Notes under the pieces: model-generated
Told to the model about the DNA's origin: nothing
The model's database searches: none
Seen by the model: the letters and a program-made list of their open reading frames with translations, nothing else
Made by a program: the position numbers and the translations under genes
In this document: in pieces, positions 1-6,123 of the stretch
Layout: every line of letters begins with the position of its first letter
Position numbering within the stretch: the stretch's first letter is position 1
NCBI GenBank assembly: GCA_964629505.1
Contig: CAZVQR010000011.1
Coordinates: 1 to 16,311 of the forward strand
Direction of reading: 5' to 3'
From: 2-02-FULL-44-35 sp964629505
Lineage (GTDB): Bacteria; Patescibacteriota; Minisyncoccia; Phycocordibacterales; DSPV01
DNA length: 16,311 bases

Positions 1-55
1 TGAACCCAGACCTCACGCACCCGAAGCGTGTATACTGCCGTTATACTATACCCCG
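1..55 (-). tRNA. tRNA-Pro(CGG), 3' part cut by window edge
   Basis: Read on the minus strand, the acceptor 5' half CGGGGTA (55-49) is followed by TA, a D arm GTAT/GTAT paired partly through G-U, and a 5-bp anticodon stem CACGC/GCGTG. The 7-nt loop TTCGGGT places anticodon CGG at 23-21, followed by G37 as expected for tRNA-Pro. A four-base variable region AGGT and the T-stem strand CTGGG with TTCA reach position 1, where the window ends, so the rest of the T arm and the acceptor 3' strand are missing. It reads CCG codons and lies two bases downstream of tRNA-Val, so the two are probably co-transcribed. Confidence 0.88.
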
Positions 56-57
56 AT

Positions 58-129
58 TGCGCCTTGTAGGGATTGAACCTACGGCCTTTCCGATGTGAAC
101 GGAACGCTCTACCACTGAGCTAAAGGCGC
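58..129 (-). tRNA. tRNA-Val(CAC)
   Basis: A complete cloverleaf is visible. Acceptor GCGCCTT (129-123) pairs with AAGGCGC (65-59), and the D stem is GCTC/GAGC with loop AGTGGTA. The anticodon stem TTCCG/CGGAA encloses loop TTCACAT with anticodon CAC at 97-95. The variable loop is AGGCC, and the T stem GTAGG/CCTAC has loop TTCAATC. The discriminator is A58. No CCA is encoded (ATC follows on the minus strand), so the 3' end must be added by a nucleotidyltransferase. Confidence 0.96.
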
Positions 130-143
130 GTTGCGCTGGCAAT

Positions 144-149
144 AATATA
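144..149 (-). promoter_or_regulatory. possible -10 for the tRNA-Val/tRNA-Pro unit
   Basis: On the minus strand TATATT (149-144), with TATTAT overlapping it by two bases' shift, lies about 15 nt upstream of the tRNA-Val 5' end. That is a sensible place for a -10 with a short 5' leader. No good -35 is seen at the usual distance. It would fire divergently from the udg promoter within the same 86-bp gap. Confidence 0.35.
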
Positions 150-203
150 ACACAAAATTTTGTCCTCTGAAATCCAACGGCGTGGTAAAATAGAGGTTAA
201 ACC

Positions 204-209
204 TATAAT
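204..209 (+). promoter_or_regulatory. -10 of a leaderless udg promoter
   Basis: A perfect TATAAT ends six bases before the udg ATG at 216, so transcription should start at or next to the A of ATG. No convincing -35 stands 16-18 bp upstream. AGAGG at 192-196 is too far from the ATG to act as a ribosome binding site and would lie upstream of this start. Confidence 0.6.
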
Positions 210-215
210 AAACCT

Positions 216-836
216 ATGAACAAGCTGGCGGCATTAAAAAAACTGGAACGGGAAATCGCCGAAAATAAAACTTTGCCGTTGCCGGAATCAAACTTGGTTT
301 TCGGTGAAGGTAATGCTGATTGCCAAGTAATGTTTATCGGTGAAGCGCCGGGCTTTACTGAAAACGAATTGCGCCGGCCGTTCGTCGGTCGAGCCGGTAA
401 ACTTTTGGACCAACTGCTAACGGAAATCGGTTGGCAACGGAACGAAGTCTACATTACTAATATCGTCAAGCGCCGACCACCGGAAAATCGCGACCCATTG
501 CCAACAGAAATTGAGGCCTATAAGCCCTACTTGGCGTGGCAAATTGAAATTATTAAGCCAAAAATTATCGCCACCCTCGGCCGATTTGCCATGAATTATT
601 TCTTGCCTTTCGCTAAAATTTCCAGCGCTCACGGCCAGCTGTTTGATTGGGATGAACGAATCATCCTGCCGCTTTATCATCCGGCGGCGGCGCTCCGCGC
701 CACCGCTGTCCTAAACGATTTGCGCGCCGACTTTAAAAAATTGCCGGATATCGCGGCTGGCAAGATTGCGGTGGAGTTACCCAAGATAGAAATGAAAAGA
801 AAGAAAACCGGCCCGCCCCAAGCTCAACTCTTTTGA
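216..836 (+). CDS. udg: Uracil-DNA glycosylase, family 4-like, without iron-sulfur ligands
   Basis: This 206-residue enzyme would remove uracil from DNA in base-excision repair. The family-4 active-site motif GEAPG is at residues 42-46, followed by the typical RRPFVGRAGKLLDQLL stretch, and LYHPAAALR (153-161) is the second catalytic motif. Family 4 enzymes normally carry four cysteines that bind a 4Fe-4S cluster. Here the N-terminal C-x2-C is absent, and the second pair, normally in VKCRPP and sixteen residues later, reads Arg86 and Tyr102. Only one cysteine (residue 36) remains. The C-terminus ends in QAQLF, which resembles a bacterial sliding-clamp binding motif. The ATG at 216 is chosen because a -10 hexamer precedes it at leaderless spacing. 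A small gene follows two bases after the stop. The family call is firm; loss of the cluster is inferred from the missing ligands. Confidence 0.9.
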   Translation: MNKLAALKKLEREIAENKTLPLPESNLVFGEGNADCQVMFIGEAPGFTENELRRPFVGRAGKLLDQLLTEIGWQRNEVYITNIVKRRPPENRDPLPTEIEAYKPYLAWQIEIIKPKIIATLGRFAMNYFLPFAKISSAHGQLFDWDERIILPLYHPAAALRATAVLNDLRADFKKLPDIAAGKIAVELPKIEMKRKKTGPPQAQLF

Positions 837-838
837 AT

Positions 839-1114
839 ATGGATATCCCTAAAAATTACCTAGAGAAACTGAAAAGCAAGAGACCGCTCAAAATCACCAG
901 CGAGCGGCAGGAATGTATACAGCGTTTTGTAGACAAAATTAATCTGGAACGGATTGGCACTAAATTTAAACCTGCTACCTGGAGGCAAATAAACGGACTG
1001 GTCGCTCATGTTAAAATTGGAGACCTCTATTGGCTCTTTAAGGAGTGTGAACGAGGTGATTTTTTCAGCAAAAAATTCTTCGGCATACTTAAGAATTTGC
1101 GGACACAAAAATAA
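839..1114 (+). CDS. Small hypothetical protein (91 aa)
   Basis: No family was recognised. The ATG at 839 lies two bases after the udg stop (834-836); a TTG at 833 in the same frame would add only two residues and overlap that stop. The protein is basic with a predicted mixed helical fold, a Lys/Arg-rich N-terminus, and an aromatic central-to-C-terminal part (TWRQINGLVAHV, LYWLFKECERGDFFSKKFFGILK). It has no signal peptide or membrane segment. The composition would suit a nucleic-acid-associated protein, but that is a guess. Its position implies translation from the udg mRNA. The coding call rests on clean spacing and amino-acid-like composition rather than on homology. Confidence 0.6.
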   Translation: MDIPKNYLEKLKSKRPLKITSERQECIQRFVDKINLERIGTKFKPATWRQINGLVAHVKIGDLYWLFKECERGDFFSKKFFGILKNLRTQK

Positions 1115-1117
1115 CAT

Positions 1118-1145
1118 TTGAAATATTGGTAAAAATCAATATAAT
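1118..1145 (+). promoter_or_regulatory. leaderless promoter of def-fmt
   Basis: TTGAAA (1118-1123), a 16-bp spacer and TATAAT (1140-1145) form a near-consensus sigma-70-type promoter. The hexamer ends six bases before the def ATG at 1152, exactly the spacing seen at udg, so the def-fmt transcript should begin at the start codon. It sits in the 37-bp gap after the preceding small gene. Confidence 0.75.
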
Positions 1146-1151
1146 TGAAAG

Positions 1152-1697
1152 ATGACAAAAATTAAGGGGATTTACCAAGCCGATGAACCGATTCTACGGC
1201 AAATCGCCAAATTGGTGCCATTGGCGGAAATCAAGTCGCCCAAAATCCGCCGGCTGATTAAAAAAATGAAAACCGCGCTGGCTGGCGAAAAGGATGGCGT
1301 CGCTATTGCCGCGCCGCAAATCGGCGCGGCGATGAGAATTTTCATCGTCGCTGGCAAGTGGCTCGGCAAGCGAAAGAACGAAACCACTGACAATGAAAAA
1401 CCGCTCAAAAATTTGGTTTGTATTAACCCGGAATTGGTCAGTATTTCTAAAAAGAAAAAAGAATCGGAAGAAGGTTGTCTGTCAGTCCGTTGGCTCTACG
1501 GCAAAGTTCAACGCGCTCGCAATGTTACCATTCGGGCTTTTGACGAAGAAGGTAAAGAATTCAGCCGCGGCGCCGGCAACATTCTGGCCCAGATTTTCCA
1601 GCACGAATTGGATCATTTGGAAGGCATCTTATTCACCGATAAAGCCAAAGATGTGGTGGAAGTAACACCGGAAGAATTAGCTAAACAAAAAACATGA
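1152..1697 (+). CDS. def: Peptide deformylase
   Basis: This metalloenzyme removes the formyl group from the N-terminal methionine of nascent proteins. All three family motifs are present: GVAIAAPQIG (residues 49-58, the G-x-G-x-AAPQ motif with Ala in place of the second Gly), EEGCLS (106-111, with metal-ligand Cys109) and HELDH (151-155, the HExxH metal site and catalytic Glu). The length of 181 residues is usual for the family. Residues 73-84 form a charged loop insertion between strands, common in variable deformylases. The ATG at 1152 has no Shine-Dalgarno but has a promoter at leaderless spacing. The stop overlaps the fmt start as ATGA, the common def-fmt pair in which the formyltransferase adds what the deformylase removes. 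Confidence 0.96.
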   Translation: MTKIKGIYQADEPILRQIAKLVPLAEIKSPKIRRLIKKMKTALAGEKDGVAIAAPQIGAAMRIFIVAGKWLGKRKNETTDNEKPLKNLVCINPELVSISKKKKESEEGCLSVRWLYGKVQRARNVTIRAFDEEGKEFSRGAGNILAQIFQHELDHLEGILFTDKAKDVVEVTPEELAKQKT

Positions 1698-2596
1698 AAA
1701 TAAATTTTGCTTTTTTCGGGACAGACAATTTTTCGGTAGGCGTTTTGGACGAATTAAAAAAAGCCAGCCTGCCGGACGGGCAAGCCGGCTTGTTACCGAA
1801 AATTATTATTACCACACCAGATAAACCCAAGGGGCGCGGTTTGAAACTTACTCCCCCGCCAGTCAAACTTTGGGCGCTGACAAACAAAATTGATTTTGTC
1901 CAACCAGAGAAACTTGATAATGAATTTATTTTAGGAATTAGAAATTTGGAATTAGAAATTGGCGTTGTCGCTTCCTACGGCAAAATTATCTCAAAAAATA
2001 TTTTGGAAATTCCCAAGCGAGGAATGTTGAATGTCCACCCTTCTCTGTTGCCGAAATACCGCGGCGCTTCGCCGATTCAAGTGCAAATTTTAAATGACGA
2101 GAAAAATATCGGCGTCACGCTCATTTTAATGGACGAGAAAATGGACCATGGACCAATACTTGCTTCGCGAGAATTTTCAATTTACAATTTTCAATTTTCA
2201 AATGAAAGTCTGACAGCGAAAGAATTATCAAAAAAACTGGCGGCAGAGGGCGGGAAACTTTTGGCGGAAACGCTCCCGAAATGGCTAGCGGGAGAAATTA
2301 AACCCATTCCTCAAGACGAAAGCCGGGCGACTTTCTGTCCGAAAATTTTCAAAGAAAACGGCTTAATTGATTTGAATGTTAACCCGCGCCAAAATTTTCT
2401 AAAAATTCAAGCCTTCGTCGGCTGGCCCAGCGCCTATTTTTTTGCTGAACGGAAGGGCAAAAAAATAAGAGTAAAAATAACCAGAGCGTCTTTTGCTAAC
2501 GGCCAACTAAAAATCGAGTCGGTAATTCCGGAGGGCAAAAAAGAAATGCCTTTTTCTAAATTTAACGCCTATAAAACCGACGCAACCACTCCTTGA
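1694..2596 (+). CDS. fmt: Methionyl-tRNA formyltransferase
   Basis: Fmt formylates initiator Met-tRNA using 10-formyltetrahydrofolate. The N-terminal domain carries KGRGLKLTPPPVK (residues 46-58) and the LNVHPSLLPKYRGASPIQ signature (112-129), with Asn113 and His115 as expected catalytic residues. Asp151 in MDHGPIL is the third. The C-terminal tRNA-binding domain includes the FVGWPSAYFF region. The length of 300 is slightly short but normal. Three unusual low-complexity stretches lie inside the gene: a GC-rich palindrome encoding SLPDGQAG (residues 25-32), a duplicated 14-bp unit and a 7-bp tandem repeat. Translation is coupled to def through an ATGA overlap. The last 35 bases overlap the end of hpf on the other strand. 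Confidence 0.95.
   Translation: MKINFAFFGTDNFSVGVLDELKKASLPDGQAGLLPKIIITTPDKPKGRGLKLTPPPVKLWALTNKIDFVQPEKLDNEFILGIRNLELEIGVVASYGKIISKNILEIPKRGMLNVHPSLLPKYRGASPIQVQILNDEKNIGVTLILMDEKMDHGPILASREFSIYNFQFSNESLTAKELSKKLAAEGGKLLAETLPKWLAGEIKPIPQDESRATFCPKIFKENGLIDLNVNPRQNFLKIQAFVGWPSAYFFAERKGKKIRVKITRASFANGQLKIESVIPEGKKEMPFSKFNAYKTDATTP
1763..1790. repeat. GC-rich imperfect palindrome inserted in fmt
   Basis: The left arm AGCCAGCCTGCC pairs with the right arm GGCAAGCCGGCT with two mismatches around a short centre, giving a strong potential hairpin in an otherwise AT-richer region. It encodes SLPDGQAG in frame, at a place where formyltransferases normally have a short loop between the first helix and the second strand. 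From memory, in-frame short palindromes of this kind recur in Parcubacteria-type genomes. No second copy occurs in this window. Confidence 0.6.
1934..1961 (+). repeat. 14-bp direct duplication within fmt
   Basis: GGAATTAGAAATT occurs at 1934-1946 and again at 1948-1960, giving two consecutive 14-bp units that differ only at the last base. They encode the stretch around residues 81-90 (GIRNLELEIG). The unit length is not a multiple of three, so gain or loss of a copy would shift the frame. Confidence 0.7.
2172..2199 (+). repeat. 7-bp tandem repeat within fmt
   Basis: Four consecutive heptamers read AATTTTC, AATTTAC, AATTTTC, AATTTTC. They encode the atypical segment FSIYNFQF in the loop after MDHGPIL, where most formyltransferases have a short acidic linker. 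The seven-base unit makes this a possible slippage site, with each copy changing the reading frame. Confidence 0.7.
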
Positions 2597-2930
2597 CCTT
2601 GCGGCCACTTTTTCTGATAAAACGCAACCGCTTGCCCTTAGCGCCGCGCAATTCGTCAAGTAGCTGGTCTTTAACCAAATCAATCGCCGATAAAATATCA
2701 CCAGCTTCCGATACTGCCCGACTATCGCCGCCTTTTCGGCGAAGATTAATTTCGGCCCGAAAGATATTGCCGGTTTGGTGATGGCGAGTAGTTCTACCCA
2801 GTTCAATGTCAAACATCGCCGTCTCGTCATTTTGGTCAATCAGCTTAACAACACTTTTTAATTTCTCATTCAAATAAGCACTGATGTCCGGCGAAATTGA
2901 AAGATTGGTGCTTTTAATATTTATTTTCAT
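2562..2930 (-). CDS. hpf: Ribosome hibernation promoting factor, short form (HPF/RaiA family)
   Basis: The 122-residue protein matches the S30AE/YfiA fold. It starts with the beta strand MKINIKSTNLSIS and continues with an amphipathic helix (DISAYLNEKLKSVVKLI), strands with ELGRTTRHHQTGNIFRAEINL and a second helix (DILSAIDLVKDQLLDELR). A very basic C-terminal tail (KGKRLRFIRKSGRKVKEWLRRFYRR) follows. Such factors bind the 30S decoding region and protect or inactivate ribosomes during starvation. The long-form dimerisation domain is absent. The start lies six bases after the stop of the ligase/TPR gene, with no promoter or Shine-Dalgarno in between, so it is probably co-transcribed with it. 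Its 3' end overlaps fmt on the opposite strand by 35 bp. Its physical coupling to a surface-glycan gene is unusual and may be incidental. Confidence 0.9.
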   Translation of the reverse strand: MKINIKSTNLSISPDISAYLNEKLKSVVKLIDQNDETAMFDIELGRTTRHHQTGNIFRAEINLRRKGGDSRAVSEAGDILSAIDLVKDQLLDELRGAKGKRLRFIRKSGRKVKEWLRRFYRR

Positions 2931-2936
2931 ATATTA

Positions 2937-5111
2937 TTAAGGATTACGGCCGGCGCGAATTTCGCGGATGTAATATTCACCTTGCTCTTTGAAACTTGGG
3001 TCAAGTCCGATGGCTTTTTCAATCGCCTCAATCGCTTTCGTCCGCTGGCCAACTAAAAGATAAGAAGCGCCGAGACCGATGTAATTCTTGATAAGGTTAG
3101 GATTTTTTTCCACCCGCGCCTGCCAAATCGCCAAAACCTTTTGATATTGATTAGTATCGGCGTAGGCCTTGATAAAATTATCGCCATCTACCAAAGTCGT
3201 GCCGTAAACCGGTTCCAATAACAATTTCACTAAATCATTTTTGCCGGCGTAAATAGCGGCCATCGCGTAATAATCGCGAGCCTCAGGGTAATTTTTTTCT
3301 AATTCGTAGGCTTGTCGAAAAATTTCAAGCGCTTTGTCGTATTGATTGGTGCTAATGTAAATCAAACCGATTTCAAACAGAATTATTTGTTTTTTCGGCG
3401 AAAGTTCCAGTGCTTTATTTAGATGAGCCAAGGCTTCATCATAGCGCTGGAAACGAGTCAGGTATGAACCCAAAAAAAGTTCGTAGCGAACATCGCCGAT
3501 TCTTGGCACTTCAATTTGTTTCAAAAGTTCCGAACGCGCCAAGTCAAAATATTTCTGTTTCCACTCCACCGGCGCCTGCGACGCTCCCACCGCTAAGGCC
3601 GTTTGAGAAAGCTGTTCGCGAATTTCAGCGTTGCCTAAAGAATTATAAGCCAACGCTTTTTCAAACAAGGCGAATTTTTGTTCCACCGTTCTCTCTTGCA
3701 AGGCGTCAATCAGCGTCAAACCGGTAAGATAGGGCTTGGCGTTGAAAAAGTAAAGAGCGAAAAGCGCCACTACCACAATCAAAGGCGAAATAATCCTATT
3801 CATCGTTGTTTCGTCAAAAACCAACTTTTTCTCCCACTTCTCGGGGAAGGGCTTGCCGAAACTAAAATGGAAAAAGGCGAGAATGGAGAAAAACATGATG
3901 TAACTGCCAAGATTGTCAAAAACAAAAATGTTTTGGAAAAAATAAGCGGCCAGCAAGCCGGTGAAAACGGCTTTTTCGGAAAAAGATAATGGCCCGTTTT
4001 TGCCGCGCCAAATATAAAACAACAGGGCGGCGAAAATTGAAAGATAACTCAAAAGCCCCAGCGCGCCACCGGTAATCAGCCAATCAAAAATTATATCGTG
4101 GGAGCGATCAAACCACTGCTCTTGGGTAAACATTTTCGGGTTATAATATTTATTGAAAACAAAATTAAAACTTTCCTGGCCCCAGCCTAAAATCGGCCGC
4201 TCTTTAAAACCTTGCCAACCCATTTGCCAAATCATAAAACGCGGCGCCGCTTCATTCAGAGAAATGGAAGCCAAACGCGACAAAGCGCCGCTATTCTGAA
4301 CAAAACCAGTATTTTTTATCGCCATAAAACCACCAACCAAAACTACCATAGCGATCAGGACAATTCGAGCGCCTTTTTTCAGAAACAATCTTTCCTTTTC
4401 AAACAAAGCGATTAAAATCGCCGTTACTAAAATGCCGCCGAGCAAACCGAGCACCGCGCCGCGAGTAGCGGTGTGATAAAGAATAAAAAGTTGGAGAAAA
4501 ATAATCGCGCCATAAGTCCATTGTCCGGTTTTGCTAAACCGTTCACGCAACAAAAGGAAGAAGGTCAGAAAAATGTGGAAGAGCATGTAGACCGCCAAAT
4601 AAGTGGCATTGCCGAAGGTGCCATCCAACCGCGTGCCGCCTTGGTTAATCACCAAAACGCCGGCCAGTTGGAAAATGCCATAGCCGGCCATTATTACGCT
4701 GACTACGATTGAGGTTTGGAAAAACTTTTTCCAATATTTCCAATCGTTGAGCATTGTTCCCGCCACCACAAAATAGAGGAATAAGTGAAGCAACGTTACG
4801 AAACCTTCCATTCGTTCAAAATTGCTCCAAAAACTTTTGAAAGGATTAGCGCTAAAAATGTCAGCCAAACCGATGATAATAAGAAAAGCGGCAAGTGCCT
4901 TGATAAGCCAAGAATTTTTCGGTCGATAGTCCGAGTCGCGCAAAGCCAGAATCAGCCAAGCGCCGGTCGCCAGCATTACCAAAATTCTGAAAACAAACGC
5001 TTTGCCGGTAATAAACGGAAAGAAAAGATTATGGGCCACCACCAACGGCACGAACGGCACCAAAAAAATTCCCCCCAATGCCACCCAACGCAAAATTTTA
5101 TTCAATTTCAT
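2937..5111 (-). CDS. O-antigen-ligase-like polytopic membrane protein with C-terminal TPR domain
   Basis: This 724-residue protein begins with MKLNKILRW and has roughly ten to twelve hydrophobic segments in its first 460 residues. TATRGAVLG (about 214-222), ILGWGQESF and WFDRSHDIIFDWLITGG (about 333-349) match the Wzy_C/WaaL ligase-polymerase family, whose periplasmic loop carries Arg and His important for transfer of lipid-linked glycan. The rest is soluble and contains tetratricopeptide repeats (YDEALAHLNKALELSP, YDKALEIFRQAYELEKNYPEA, TKAIEAIEKAIGLDPSF). It probably transfers or polymerises glycan outside the cytoplasmic membrane; acceptor and donor are unknown. An in-frame ATG eight codons upstream (5135) is rejected because that stretch contains the promoter. 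The protein fits the nearby nonulosonate and GDP-sugar genes. Confidence 0.85.
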   Translation of the reverse strand: MKLNKILRWVALGGIFLVPFVPLVVAHNLFFPFITGKAFVFRILVMLATGAWLILALRDSDYRPKNSWLIKALAAFLIIIGLADIFSANPFKSFWSNFERMEGFVTLLHLFLYFVVAGTMLNDWKYWKKFFQTSIVVSVIMAGYGIFQLAGVLVINQGGTRLDGTFGNATYLAVYMLFHIFLTFFLLLRERFSKTGQWTYGAIIFLQLFILYHTATRGAVLGLLGGILVTAILIALFEKERLFLKKGARIVLIAMVVLVGGFMAIKNTGFVQNSGALSRLASISLNEAAPRFMIWQMGWQGFKERPILGWGQESFNFVFNKYYNPKMFTQEQWFDRSHDIIFDWLITGGALGLLSYLSIFAALLFYIWRGKNGPLSFSEKAVFTGLLAAYFFQNIFVFDNLGSYIMFFSILAFFHFSFGKPFPEKWEKKLVFDETTMNRIISPLIVVVALFALYFFNAKPYLTGLTLIDALQERTVEQKFALFEKALAYNSLGNAEIREQLSQTALAVGASQAPVEWKQKYFDLARSELLKQIEVPRIGDVRYELFLGSYLTRFQRYDEALAHLNKALELSPKKQIILFEIGLIYISTNQYDKALEIFRQAYELEKNYPEARDYYAMAAIYAGKNDLVKLLLEPVYGTTLVDGDNFIKAYADTNQYQKVLAIWQARVEKNPNLIKNYIGLGASYLLVGQRTKAIEAIEKAIGLDPSFKEQGEYYIREIRAGRNP

Positions 5112-5117
5112 ATTACC

Positions 5118-5146
5118 AATATACCACCAGAACAAAATTTATTCAA
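5118..5146 (-). promoter_or_regulatory. leaderless promoter of the ligase/TPR-hpf unit
   Basis: On the minus strand TTGAAT (5146-5141), a 17-bp spacer and TATATT (5123-5118) are preceded by a TGG extended -10. The hexamer ends six bases before ATG at 5111. This geometry selects 5111 over the upstream in-frame ATG at 5135, which lies within the promoter spacer. Confidence 0.7.
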
Positions 5147-5160
5147 CCGCACAAAATTGT

Positions 5161-6123
5161 TTATAGATACTTTTTTAATTTCTCCGCCATAAAGAGATCG
5201 GTGGCAAGGCGAGAGTCGGTGGTCATTCCACCGATGTGCGGCATAACAATAAGATTTTGGTGATTCTTGGCGTATTCAACCAACGAGTGTTTTTTAAAAC
5301 CGGTAGTTTCAAAAGAAAGTTCGTCAGCCAAGACATCGGTAGCATAACCGCCCAATTGCCCGCTTTCTAGCGCAGCCAGCAGATCTTTTTCATTGACGAT
5401 TTTGCCCCGCGAAGTATTTACCAAAACCGCGCCTTTTTTCATTAGGGCAAATTCTTTTTTAGCCAAAAAATTTTCCGTCTTTTTGCTCAAGTGAACATGG
5501 AGCGAAACCGCGTCGCTTCGCCGAAGTAAATTTTCTAAATCGGCTTTTTCATAATCCGGAAAATCTTTTGGCGAAATATTCGGGTCGGTAAACAAAACTT
5601 TCATACCAAACGCTTTACCAAACCGTGCCATCATTTTACCCAACCGTCCCAAACCGACAACTCCCAAAGTTTTGCCGTATAGACTCAAACCTTTCCAATT
5701 TTCTCGTCGCCAGTGATAATTTTTTACATCTTCAAAAGCCCAAGTCGTGAAGCGGAACAAATCAATGAGTAAACCAAAAGCCAATTCCGCCGTGCCGGTA
5801 ATGGTATTCAAAAATTCTTCCTCGCCACGGAGCGATAAAACCTCTATTCCCTTCTCTTTCGCATAAACCAAATCAATATGGTCAAGACCGGTCGTTGCCG
5901 TGGCAATCACTTTGAGTTTTCTTGCCCGTTCCAAAAGAGCTCCATCAAAATTCAAACCCAAACCAATAACCGCTACGTCGTAGTCGCCGATGATTTCCGC
6001 TAGCTCTTTTTGCGTCGGAATTTTATAATCAACCACACCTAAAGTTGACAAAACTTTTTTGGCTTCAGGGGCGAAATTTTTACCGATGGTGTTTAAGATT
6101 TTTATTTTATTTTTAAAATTCAT
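5161..6123 (-). CDS. D-isomer-specific 2-hydroxyacid dehydrogenase (SerA-like)
   Basis: This is a 320-residue NAD-dependent oxidoreductase. GLGRLG (residues 157-162) is the dinucleotide-binding loop, and Asp180 at the end of the next strand suggests NAD preference. Arg239 in NTSRG, Glu268 and His296 in PHIGG form the usual catalytic set. The substrate cannot be read from sequence; the family includes phosphoglycerate, lactate, glyoxylate and erythronate-4-phosphate dehydrogenases, and no ACT regulatory domain is present. Its ATG lies inside the neuA 3' end (11-bp overlap), so the two are translationally coupled. That favours a role in making or modifying a surface sugar acid over serine synthesis. 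Its C-terminus ends near residue 320, normal for a catalytic-only member. Confidence 0.88.
   Translation of the reverse strand: MNFKNKIKILNTIGKNFAPEAKKVLSTLGVVDYKIPTQKELAEIIGDYDVAVIGLGLNFDGALLERARKLKVIATATTGLDHIDLVYAKEKGIEVLSLRGEEEFLNTITGTAELAFGLLIDLFRFTTWAFEDVKNYHWRRENWKGLSLYGKTLGVVGLGRLGKMMARFGKAFGMKVLFTDPNISPKDFPDYEKADLENLLRRSDAVSLHVHLSKKTENFLAKKEFALMKKGAVLVNTSRGKIVNEKDLLAALESGQLGGYATDVLADELSFETTGFKKHSLVEYAKNHQNLIVMPHIGGMTTDSRLATDLFMAEKLKKYL

Noticed and set aside
192..196. AGAGG as a Shine-Dalgarno for udg
   Set aside because: It is about 19 bases from the ATG and lies upstream of the predicted transcription start.
2537..2560. GGCA/TGCC followed by T-run as a terminator on the plus strand
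   Set aside because: Only a four-base stem with a long A-rich loop, and it lies within the fmt coding sequence.
216..2596. UGA read as glycine (Gracilibacteria/SR1 code)
   Set aside because: UGA terminates udg, def and fmt where family lengths end, and makes ATGA overlaps with following genes.
5112..5135. Upstream ATG giving MFWWYIGN before the ligase protein
   Set aside because: These codons overlap the -10 and spacer of a good promoter, and the leaderless start at 5111 fits better.
5151..5160. Perfect palindrome ACAAAATTGT between the dehydrogenase and ligase genes
   Set aside because: AT-rich, only ten bases, no T-run, and easily expected by chance; it could be an operator next to the -35, but nothing supports that.
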